From positions 1-5,001 of the forward strand of contig JAGXHD010000019.1 in the NCBI GenBank assembly GCA_024636395.1: DNA of 5,001 nucleotides, written 5' to 3'. The first letter of the stretch is position 1; each line of letters opens with the position of its first letter. The translations under genes and the position numbers were made by a program. Source of the stretch: Sulfitobacter sp. GTDB lineage: Bacteria; Pseudomonadota; Alphaproteobacteria; Rhodobacterales; Rhodobacteraceae. Shown here in pieces: positions 1 through 5,001 of this stretch. The notes under the pieces were generated by a model. The model worked only from the letters and a program-made list of their open reading frames with translations. It had not been told where the DNA came from and ran no database searches.

Positions 1-82
1 GCGCGACAGGCCGAGCCAGTACGAAGTTCTGCGTGTGGATCTGGTGGCCCGCGTGCGCGAGATCATGGAGATCTACCGGTGA
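1..82 (+). CDS. hisS: 3' end of histidyl-tRNA synthetase (partial)
   Basis: An open frame enters from the left edge (first whole codon at base 2) and ends at TGA 80-82. It leaves 26 residues, including RPSQYEVLRVDLVARVREIM and ending MEIYR. This amphipathic tail resembles the end of the anticodon-binding domain of alphaproteobacterial histidyl-tRNA synthetase, the cytoplasmic enzyme that charges tRNA-His with histidine. The stop overlaps the hisZ start by 4 bases. The call rests on the short tail and on the known hisS-hisZ-hisG order in Rhodobacteraceae. No catalytic motif lies within the window, so the identity is an inference from context. Confidence 0.7.
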   Translation, partial: RDRPSQYEVLRVDLVARVREIMEIYR

Positions 83-1173
83 CGCCCACGCGCGCGCAGA
101 CCAATGCGCTCGCCGCGACCCTGCGGGCAGGGTTCGAGGCGGCGGGGGCGGTGGCGGTCGAACCCCCGATCCTGCAGCCGGCAGATACGCTACTCGATCT
201 CTACGGCGAGGACATTCGCGCACGCGCCTACGTGACCTCGGACGCGTTACGCGGCGAGCAGATGCTACGGCCTGATTATACCGTGCCCGTGGTGCAGATG
301 CACATGGCGCACGGGGCCGATCCTGCGCGCTATACCTACGCGGGCGAGGTGTTTCGCCGTCAGGAGCGCGATCCGAACCGCGCCAATGAATACGTGCAGG
401 TGGGCTATGAGATCTTCGAGCGGGAGGATCCGGCGGCGAGCGATGCGGAGGTGTTTGCGCTGATCGCGAAGGCGCTGGCCGGATTGCCGGTGCGCGCGAC
501 GACGGGTGATATCGGCGTACTAATGGCGGTCGTGGGCGGATTGGAGACCTCCGATTTGCGCAAGAACGCTCTGATGCGGCATATCTGGCGGCCGCGGCGG
601 TTTCGCGCGCTGCTCGACCAGTTTGCGGGGCGCGCACCTGTCACGGCGGCCCGCCGCGCGCTGCTGGCAGGGGAGGTGCGGAGCGTGGCACCCTTGGTGG
701 GTGCACGGCGCCAGCATGAGATTGAGGCGCGGATCGAGGCGCTGAAGGCTGATGCGCAGGTGGCGCCGATCGCGCCGCGCGATGTGGATCTGATCGAGGC
801 CTTGCTGGATATTTCTGCGCCGATGCCCCATGCACTGGCCCGGCTCCACGATCTGTCGGTCGATTTGCCCGCGATCGTGCCTGCGGTGGCACGGGTGGCG
901 GCGCGGCAGGCCGCGCTGGAGGCGCGCGGGGTGGACGTGAACGCGCTGGTCTTCGAGGCGAGCTACGGACGCAGTTCGATGGAATACTATGATGGATTCG
1001 TTTTCGGCTTTCGCGCGAGCGAGCGTGCGGATCTGCCGCCGCTGGCCACGGGCGGGCGCTATGACGCGCTCACACGGCGGCTGGGGGCCAAGCTGGGGGA
1101 CGGGCGCGAGATTCCAGCCGTGGGCGGCGTCATGCGTCCTGGCGTGATGCTGCAACTGGGGGCCGTGCCATGA
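79..1173 (+). CDS. hisZ: ATP phosphoribosyltransferase regulatory subunit HisZ
   Basis: This encodes 364 residues. HisZ is a catalytically inactive class II aminoacyl-tRNA synthetase-like protein that binds short-form HisG and is needed for the activity and histidine feedback control of the first step of histidine synthesis. HisS-like core motifs are visible: LRPDYTVPVVQMH (about 63-75), a motif-2-like stretch GEVFRRQERDPNRANEY (about 88-104), a histidine-site-like stretch FEASYGRSSMEYYDGF (about 292-307) and the loop TGGRYDAL (about 324-331). The C-terminal anticodon-binding domain of true HisS is absent, because the protein ends soon after the last core motif. The GTG start at 79 overlaps the upstream stop (GTGA) and has GGAG at 67-70, 8 bases upstream. 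The stop overlaps the hisG start (ATGA). The frame is intact. Expression probably depends on the upstream operon promoter, which is outside the window. Confidence 0.95.
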   Translation: MTPTRAQTNALAATLRAGFEAAGAVAVEPPILQPADTLLDLYGEDIRARAYVTSDALRGEQMLRPDYTVPVVQMHMAHGADPARYTYAGEVFRRQERDPNRANEYVQVGYEIFEREDPAASDAEVFALIAKALAGLPVRATTGDIGVLMAVVGGLETSDLRKNALMRHIWRPRRFRALLDQFAGRAPVTAARRALLAGEVRSVAPLVGARRQHEIEARIEALKADAQVAPIAPRDVDLIEALLDISAPMPHALARLHDLSVDLPAIVPAVARVAARQAALEARGVDVNALVFEASYGRSSMEYYDGFVFGFRASERADLPPLATGGRYDALTRRLGAKLGDGREIPAVGGVMRPGVMLQLGAVP

Positions 1174-1856
1174 CGATCAAGCTTGGAGTGCCGTCCAAAG
1201 GGCGGCTGATGGATAAGACGTTTGAATGGTTTGGTGCGCGGGGCATTTCGCTGGCGCGCAGCGGTTCGGAGCGCGAATATGCAGGTGTGGTCGAGGGGAT
1301 CGATGGGGTCTCGCTGGTGCTGCTGTCTGCGGGGGAGATCCCGCGAGAGCTTGCGGCCGGGCGGATTCACCTCGGCGTGACCGGCACCGATCTGGTGCAT
1401 GAAAAACTCGCCCTTTGGGATCAATCGGTGCTGCAGGTGGCCGAGCTGGGATTTGGCCATGCGGACCTGATCATTGCGGTGCCGCAGGGCTGGACGGATG
1501 TAGACACGCTGCATGATCTGGATGCGGCAGCAGCGGCGTTTCGCGTGCATCACGGCCGCCGGATGCGGATTGCGACGAAATACCACCGGCTTGTGCGGGA
1601 ATTTTTGCGCGCTGCGGGCGTGGCGGAATACGCGCTGGTCGACAGTCAGGGAGCGACCGAAGGGACCGTGGCAAACGAGACGGCGGAGGCCATAGCCGAC
1701 ATCACCTCCACGGGCGAAACCCTGCGCGCCAACCATCTGAAGATATTGAGCGATGGCTTGATCCTGCGCTCGCAGGCGACGCTTTGGAAATCGCGGGTTG
1801 CCGTGCTGGACCCCCAAAAACGGAAAAGCCTGACTGATCTGCTTGCGAGGTTATAG
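1170..1856 (+). CDS. hisG: ATP phosphoribosyltransferase catalytic subunit HisG (short form)
   Basis: HisG catalyses ATP + PRPP -> N1-(5-phosphoribosyl)-ATP + PPi, the committed cytoplasmic step of histidine synthesis. The 228-residue length is that of the short form, which lacks the C-terminal ACT-like regulatory domain of the roughly 300-residue long form and therefore needs HisZ. Visible motifs are the N-terminal VPSKGRL (7-13), GVTGTDLV (69-76), RIATKYHRLVREFL (133-146) and the PRPP-binding loop DSQGATEGTVAN (158-169), followed by AIADITSTGETLRAN (174-188). The ATG start overlaps the hisZ stop by 4 bases, with GGGGG at 1158-1162 as a possible ribosome site, so translational coupling is likely. 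The TAG stop (1854-1856) sits inside the 3' end of the convergent DUF1489 gene. There is no space for an operon terminator in between. Confidence 0.97.
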   Translation: MTIKLGVPSKGRLMDKTFEWFGARGISLARSGSEREYAGVVEGIDGVSLVLLSAGEIPRELAAGRIHLGVTGTDLVHEKLALWDQSVLQVAELGFGHADLIIAVPQGWTDVDTLHDLDAAAAAFRVHHGRRMRIATKYHRLVREFLRAAGVAEYALVDSQGATEGTVANETAEAIADITSTGETLRANHLKILSDGLILRSQATLWKSRVAVLDPQKRKSLTDLLARL

Positions 1857-2285
1857 CACGCCGATTTCGGCAAGTGCGCGGTTGAGCTCGACAGGGAGGG
1901 CATCCTCGTGTGCGCGCGCGGACCCCAGATCGGAGGGGGCATCTGCTGCGGTCAGATAGCGCCAGCCCTGAAACGGGCGGCGCAGGGCCGTGACGGTGGG
2001 GATCACCTCATGATCAAGCACGATGCCGCACCGGCGAATGCCGTCCTCGCCAATTTTCTCATCGAGCCGGATAATCCGCTGGCGGGCCGAAATCTCGCCT
2101 TTGATGACCCAGTATATGGAGCCGCCGTTGATCACCTCGGCCTCGCGCTTGGGCCACATGCGGGTTTGATGATAGTATTGGCCGCCGGGCGAGAGGGCCG
2201 CGCGGTGTTTTTGCCATGCGATGAGCTGGTCCACGTTTTCCGTGCCGACCGAAAGCTTCATCAGATTGATGTATGCGTTACTCAC
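1851..2285 (-). CDS. DUF1489 family protein, function unknown
   Basis: This encodes a probable 144-residue soluble protein with no signal peptide or membrane segment. I recognise it as a DUF1489 (COG5458-like) protein, a conserved alphaproteobacterial family of unknown role. Features seen are the N-terminal YINLMKLSVGTENVDQL (about 5-21), HQTRMWPKR (about 39-47), GSIYWVIKG (about 55-63) and RPFQGWRYL (about 103-111). I prefer the GTG start at 2285. It has GGTGGG 7 bases upstream, and it places the YINLxKLxVG motif near the N-terminus, as I recall for the family. An ATG at 2333 is in frame and would add 16 residues (starting MDWLRGES), but it has no good ribosome site and would make the DnaA-box repeats coding. 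The TAA stop (1853-1851) gives a 6-base tail-to-tail overlap with hisG. It is divergent from nrdJ across about 200 bp. I assign no biochemical function. Confidence 0.85.
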   Translation of the reverse strand: MSNAYINLMKLSVGTENVDQLIAWQKHRAALSPGGQYYHQTRMWPKREAEVINGGSIYWVIKGEISARQRIIRLDEKIGEDGIRRCGIVLDHEVIPTVTALRRPFQGWRYLTAADAPSDLGSARAHEDALPVELNRALAEIGVL

Positions 2286-2310
2286 AGGCTTACCCACCAA
2301 ATTATCCACA
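2278..2310. repeat. Three DnaA-box-like 9-mers at 12-bp spacing
   Basis: Reading the + strand, TTACTCACA begins at 2278, TTACCCACC at 2290 and TTATCCACA at 2302. The start-to-start distance is 12 bp each time, with 3-base spacers GGC and AAA. The last is a perfect match to the strong DnaA box TTATCCACA. The first differs from TTATNCACA at one position and the second at two. A weaker echo (TCACCTCTG) begins at 2314, in the same phase. The first unit overlaps the preferred GTG start of the DUF1489 gene. The array is short and degenerate, so chance periodicity is possible. Confidence 0.5.
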
Positions 2311-2328
2311 GACTCACCTCTGAGCCAA
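2301..2328 (-). promoter_or_regulatory. Possible promoter of the DUF1489 gene
   Basis: On the - strand, TTGGCT (2328-2323) and GATAAT (2306-2301) are separated by 16 bp. They match the sigma-70 hexamers at 4/6 and 5/6 positions. Transcription would begin about 8-10 bases before the GTG at 2285, giving a very short leader. The -10 overlaps the perfect DnaA box, so bound DnaA would block it. The -35 match is modest. Confidence 0.25.
2302..2310 (+). promoter_or_regulatory. Perfect DnaA box
   Basis: TTATCCACA matches the high-affinity DnaA-binding 9-mer exactly. It lies in the divergent region, 46 bp upstream of the proposed nrdJ -35 element. It also overlaps a GATAAT that could be the -10 of the DUF1489 promoter on the - strand. 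DnaA is known to bind upstream of nrdAB in Escherichia coli and couple dNTP supply to replication, so a similar role at nrdJ is a reasonable inference. A single perfect 9-mer can also occur by chance. Confidence 0.45.
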
Positions 2329-2355
2329 TCCATGCCACAAGATAAGGTATATCGT

Positions 2356-2384
2356 TTGGCCGGACATGCAAACTGTGCTAGTTT
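2356..2384 (+). promoter_or_regulatory. Possible nrdJ promoter
   Basis: TTGGCC (2356-2361) and TAGTTT (2379-2384) are separated by 17 bp. A TG at 2376-2377, one base before the -10, forms an extended -10 (TGCTAGTTT). The -35 keeps TTG and one further consensus base, while the -10 itself is weak (3/6). The predicted start near 2391 gives a leader of about 94 bases before the nrdJ ATG. The -10 lies inside the perfect dyad at 2368-2386, which suggests repression at this promoter. Confidence 0.35.
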
Positions 2385-2386
2385 GC
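2368..2386. promoter_or_regulatory. Operator-like perfect dyad over the nrdJ -10
   Basis: GCAAACTGTGCTAGTTTGC has two 7-base arms (GCAAACT and AGTTTGC) that are perfect reverse complements around a 5-base centre. It covers the proposed nrdJ -10, which is the usual position for a dimeric repressor site. I cannot name the regulator. It fits the NrdR box poorly, because it has an odd-length centre and lacks the ATAT core. Confidence 0.45.
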
Positions 2387-2404
2387 CGCGACATTTTCGG
2401 GCGT

Positions 2405-2430
2405 GATTGCCGCAAAGATCTGTGGCAATC
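2405..2430 (+). promoter_or_regulatory. Hairpin in the nrdJ leader
   Basis: GATTGCCGCA (2405-2414) pairs with TGTGGCAATC (2421-2430): ten base pairs including one G-U, closing a 6-base loop. It falls in the predicted untranslated leader of nrdJ, upstream of the Shine-Dalgarno. No T-run follows, so it is not a normal intrinsic terminator. As DNA it could equally be a 26-bp dyad protein site. Confidence 0.4.
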
Positions 2431-2473
2431 CGTGTGATGTGGGGTATGTATCACCTCCGCTTACACCTAAATC

Positions 2474-2478
2474 GAGGA
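2474..2478 (+). promoter_or_regulatory. Ribosome binding site deciding the nrdJ start
   Basis: GAGGA ends 6 bases before the ATG at 2485. No comparable site precedes the upstream in-frame TTG (2407) or the ATGs at 2437 and 2446, so translation very probably begins at 2485. This gives the protein the start MTRFAAPIAEQIW. Confidence 0.8.
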
Positions 2479-2484
2479 ATCGCC

Positions 2485-4773
2485 ATGACCCGCTTTGCTG
2501 CCCCTATCGCCGAACAGATCTGGGATATGAAATACCGTTTCAAGGCAGCAGATGGCACGCCCCATGATGTGACCGTGGAAGATACGTGGCGCCGCATTGC
2601 GCGCGATCTGGCGCAGGTGGAGGATGACAAGGAAAGCTGGGAAGAGACGTTTTTCGATGCGCTTGAGGATTTCAAATATCTCCCCGCAGGCCGGATCACC
2701 GCAGGTGCTGGCACCGCAAGGCGCGTGACGCTGTTCAATTGCTTCGTGATGGGCACGGTGCCCGACAGCATGGCCGGGATATTCGATATGCTCAAGGAGG
2801 CCGCCCTCACGATGCAGCAGGGCGGCGGGATTGGCTATGATTTCTCGACCATCCGGCCCAAGGGCGCGGATGTTCTGGGAGTATCGGCGGATGCCTCGGG
2901 GCCCCTGTCGTTCATGGACGTCTGGGATGCGATGTGCCGCACGATCATGTCGGCGGGCTCGCGGCGCGGTGCGATGATGGCGACAATGCGCTGCGATCAC
3001 CCCGACGTGGAGGCCTTCATCACTGCGAAATCCGATGCCGCCCGCCTGCGGATGTTCAACATGAGCGTTCTAATTACCGATCCGTTCATGGAGGCGGTAA
3101 AATCGGATGGCAGCTGGGATCTCAAATTCGACGGCAAGGTGTATAAGACCGTGAAGGCGCTTGATCTGTGGAACGCGATCATGAAAGCGACCTATGATTT
3201 TGCGGAGCCCGGAGTGATCTTCATCGACCGGATCAACGAGGCCAACAATCTCAGCTATTGCGAAACGATTGCCGCGACCAACCCCTGCGGCGAGCAGCCA
3301 TTGCCGCCCTACGGTGCTTGCTTGCTTGGCTCGATCAACCTTGCGCGGCTTGTGACGGAGCCTTTCGAGGCGGCGGCGGCGCTGGATGTTGACGCGCTAA
3401 ATGCGTTGGTGGCCACCTCGGTGCGAATGATGGACAACGTCGTGGATGTGTCGAAATTCCCGCTGGAGGCGCAGCAATTGGAGGCGCAGAACAAGCGGCG
3501 TATTGGCCTCGGCGTGACTGGACTGGCCGATGCATTGCTGATGCTGGGCCTGCGCTACGGTTCCGACGAAGCGGCGCGTCAGACCGAAGACTGGCTGCAC
3601 GCAATTGCCCGCGCTGCATATCTGGCGTCAGTTGAGCTTGCCAAGGAAAAGGGTGCGTTTCCGCTGTTTGATGCGGAAGAATACCTGGCCTCCGGCACGA
3701 TGCGCGCGATGGACGAGGACGTGCGGGAGGCAATCCGCGAGCACGGTATCCGCAACGCACTGCTCACGTCGATCGCGCCCACCGGCACGATCAGTCTTTA
3801 TGCGGGCAACGTAAGTTCGGGGATCGAGCCGGTGTTTGCATATGCCTATACCCGCAAGGTTTTGCAGAAGGACGGCAGCCGGACGGAAGAGGAAGTGGTC
3901 GATTACGCGGTGCAGATGTGGCGCGACCTCAAGGGTGACACGCCTTTGCCTGACTACTTCGTGAATGCACAGACGCTGGCGCCGCTCGAGCATGTGAAGA
4001 TGCAGGCGGCAGCACAGAAATGGGTCGACAGCTCGATTTCCAAGACGATCAACTGCCCCGAGGACATTTCCTTCGACACGTTCAAGGAGGTCTATATGGA
4101 GGCTTGGGATACGGGATGTAAGGGCTGCACGACGTACCGGCCGAACGATGTGACAGGATCCGTTTTGTCGGTATCCGAGGACAAGAAAGCCGCGCCCGAA
4201 GTGGTGAGCCACGACGGCGAGGAGCCGCAGGAGCCCCATGGCGACGTGATCTACATGTCCGAGCCGCTGGACCGGCCCGAGGAGCTGGAGGGTGCGACCT
4301 ACAAGATCAAATGGCCCGACAGCGAGCATGCGCTCTACATCACCATCAACGATCTGGTGGTGGGCGGGAGACGCAGGCCCTTCGAGGTGTTTATCAATTC
4401 CAAGAACATGGAGCATTTTGCCTGGACCGTTGCGCTCACCCGGATGATTTCGGCTGTCTTCCGGCGGGGCGGCGATGTGTCGTTTGTGGTCGAGGAGCTG
4501 AAGGCCGTGTTCGATCCGCGTGGGGGCGCCTGGATCGGGGGAAAATACATCCCCTCGATCCTCGCGGCGATTGGCGGCGTGATCGAGCAGCATCTGGTCA
4601 GCACCGGATTCATTGCTGGCGCGGGCATGGGCCTAAAGACAGATCCGCAGGCCAAAGTCATTGGGCTGGAGCAACCGCGCGGAAAAGCCTGTAGCAGCTG
4701 CGGCCAATATGATCTGCGGATGGTCGAGGGTTGCATGACCTGCGGGAGCTGTGGCCACAGCAAATGCGGCTAG
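2485..4773 (+). CDS. nrdJ: Adenosylcobalamin-dependent (class II) ribonucleotide reductase
   Basis: This encodes 762 residues. NrdJ reduces ribonucleotides to deoxyribonucleotides in the cytoplasm, using a thiyl radical made from coenzyme B12 without needing oxygen. The core is complete. C86 (in LFNCFVMG) and C279 (in YGACLLGS) form the redox pair, 11 residues separate C279 from radical-site C268, and N266 and E270 lie in NPCGE, as in Thermotoga NrdJ. Other conserved stretches are QQGGGIGYDF (about 111-120), SAGSRRGAMM (156-165), APTGTISLYAGN (431-442) and GCKGCTTYRPN (544-554). An acidic linker (about 565-600) leads to a TSCPD domain (about 603-704). The tail has six cysteines: C736/C739, C750/C753/C756 and C761, likely zinc-binding and/or dithiol-shuttling. 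There is no N-terminal ATP-cone, so dATP overall-activity control is probably absent. No intein or frameshift is seen. The start is set by GAGGA at 2474. The gene appears monocistronic, with a hairpin terminator at 4854-4901. Confidence 0.97.
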   Translation: MTRFAAPIAEQIWDMKYRFKAADGTPHDVTVEDTWRRIARDLAQVEDDKESWEETFFDALEDFKYLPAGRITAGAGTARRVTLFNCFVMGTVPDSMAGIFDMLKEAALTMQQGGGIGYDFSTIRPKGADVLGVSADASGPLSFMDVWDAMCRTIMSAGSRRGAMMATMRCDHPDVEAFITAKSDAARLRMFNMSVLITDPFMEAVKSDGSWDLKFDGKVYKTVKALDLWNAIMKATYDFAEPGVIFIDRINEANNLSYCETIAATNPCGEQPLPPYGACLLGSINLARLVTEPFEAAAALDVDALNALVATSVRMMDNVVDVSKFPLEAQQLEAQNKRRIGLGVTGLADALLMLGLRYGSDEAARQTEDWLHAIARAAYLASVELAKEKGAFPLFDAEEYLASGTMRAMDEDVREAIREHGIRNALLTSIAPTGTISLYAGNVSSGIEPVFAYAYTRKVLQKDGSRTEEEVVDYAVQMWRDLKGDTPLPDYFVNAQTLAPLEHVKMQAAAQKWVDSSISKTINCPEDISFDTFKEVYMEAWDTGCKGCTTYRPNDVTGSVLSVSEDKKAAPEVVSHDGEEPQEPHGDVIYMSEPLDRPEELEGATYKIKWPDSEHALYITINDLVVGGRRRPFEVFINSKNMEHFAWTVALTRMISAVFRRGGDVSFVVEELKAVFDPRGGAWIGGKYIPSILAAIGGVIEQHLVSTGFIAGAGMGLKTDPQAKVIGLEQPRGKACSSCGQYDLRMVEGCMTCGSCGHSKCG

Positions 4774-4853
4774 GGCTGTAAGAGGTATCTGTCGAGATGA
4801 AACGCCAACCATAAATTGACCGTTTTGGTGGTTTCGTTGTCCATTTTGCAGGC

Positions 4854-4901
4854 AAAGGTTGGCCGTTGGAGTGATCTTGGTCACTTCTGCGGCCATCCTT
4901 T
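4854..4901 (+). terminator. Strong hairpin terminator after nrdJ
   Basis: The arms 4854-4874 and 4881-4901 pair over 21 positions with only two mismatches (both T-T) and two G-U pairs, around a 6-base loop TCTTGG. The inner arms are AGTGA/TCACT, the middle arms GGCCG/CGGCC, and the outer flanks AAAGG/CCTTT. An A-rich 5' flank and T-rich 3' flank around a GC-rich stem fit an intrinsic, perhaps bidirectional, terminator. It starts 80 bases after the nrdJ stop. The T-run is short (CCTTT), so termination may be imperfect. I see no gene in 4774-4853. Confidence 0.65.
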
Positions 4902-4979
4902 AAGATATAAGCAAAGTACGGCTGCTGACAAACACACGGCGCGAGAGCGCGGCTATAGGTAAGGGGGAGTAGTCGTTCG

Positions 4980-5001
4980 ATGCGTTTGGCCTCAACTGCA
5001 A
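4980..5001 (+). CDS. Possible start of a new gene (partial, unknown)
   Basis: An ATG at 4980 is preceded by GGGGGAG at 4963-4969, a fair ribosome site 10 bases upstream. It opens a frame reading MRLASTA to the window edge. A basic residue followed by small and hydrophobic residues could be the beginning of a signal peptide, but seven codons are too few to judge. Upstream, TATAAG (4906-4911) resembles a -10 and CTGACA (4925-4930) resembles a -35, but neither has a well-spaced partner. Product unknown. Confidence 0.35.

Noticed and set aside
520..1817. Long - strand open frames (520-1155 and 1059-1817) opposite hisZ and hisG
   Set aside because: Both are shadows of confident genes, with Arg/His/Pro-rich translations and no recognisable family.
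1908..2345. 145-codon + strand frame opposite the DUF1489 gene
   Set aside because: It lies antisense to a recognisable conserved family, and no ribosome site was noted for it. The - strand reading is the real gene.
2335..2350. Possible NrdR box (CCACAAGATAAGGTAT)
   Set aside because: It matches the recalled NrdR consensus at only about 11-12 of 16 positions, and no second box appears about 31-32 bp away, where NrdR normally needs one.
2278..2400. Chromosomal replication origin
   Set aside because: Only one perfect DnaA box is present, with no clear AT-rich unwinding region and no origin-type neighbours such as dnaA, parAB or hemE.
2407..2484. In-frame 5' extension of nrdJ from a TTG at 2407 (or ATGs at 2437 and 2446)
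   Set aside because: These starts have no good ribosome site, and the added residues are unlike the NrdJ N-terminus. GAGGA at 2474-2478 clearly supports ATG 2485.
2286..2484. Cobalamin riboswitch upstream of B12-dependent nrdJ
   Set aside because: The predicted leader is only about 94 bases, shorter than a cobalamin riboswitch (roughly 200), and no B12-box-like motif was found.
3628..4593. 321-codon open frame on the - strand inside nrdJ
   Set aside because: It lies fully antisense to the highly conserved NrdJ coding sequence. Its His/Arg-rich composition is typical of a shadow frame in GC-rich DNA.
4633..4896. Small - strand frames crossing the nrdJ 3' end and its terminator
   Set aside because: They cover the conserved NrdJ cysteine tail in antisense and run through the terminator hairpin. 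No family is recognisable.
4939..4950. GCGC-GAGA-GCGC mini-hairpin
   Set aside because: A 4-bp stem with a GNRA-type loop is too short and common in GC-rich DNA to call a feature.

Overview
The window looks like a stretch of alphaproteobacterial chromosome, most likely Rhodobacteraceae (Roseobacter/Rhodobacter group). This is inferred from the GC-rich codon use, the hisS-hisZ-hisG order with a short-form HisG, a DUF1489-family gene, and a single-chain B12-dependent ribonucleotide reductase of about 760 residues. There is no sign of phage, insertion sequence, CRISPR array or tRNA/rRNA gene. Almost all of it is core housekeeping DNA.

Layout: bases 1-1856 hold a tightly packed + strand operon: the 3' end of a probable hisS, then hisZ, then hisG. 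Each pair of neighbours overlaps by 4 bases (GTGA, then ATGA), so the three are very likely translationally coupled. HisZ and the short HisG together form the ATP phosphoribosyltransferase of histidine biosynthesis. HisZ is a HisS paralogue lying directly beside HisS. A DUF1489 gene of unknown function (1851-2285, - strand) runs tail-to-tail into hisG with a 6-base overlap and no room for a terminator.

Bases 2286-2484 form the divergent control region between the DUF1489 gene and nrdJ, and this is the most interesting part of the window. It contains a perfect DnaA box (TTATCCACA) that is the last of three related 9-mers spaced exactly 12 bp apart. It also has a plausible nrdJ promoter whose -10 lies inside a perfect 7+7 bp dyad (operator-like), a leader hairpin, and a good Shine-Dalgarno that fixes the nrdJ start at 2485.

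Bases 2485-4773 encode NrdJ, the adenosylcobalamin-dependent class II ribonucleotide reductase that supplies deoxyribonucleotides. All expected catalytic cysteines are visible. A strong hairpin with an A-rich 5' flank and a T-rich 3' flank (4854-4901) is the likely terminator. A new + strand gene may begin at 4980, but only seven codons fall inside the window.

I found no clearly new multi-gene system. The main lead is regulatory: a DnaA-box array and a dyad operator placed between a conserved gene of unknown function and the replication-linked nrdJ gene.
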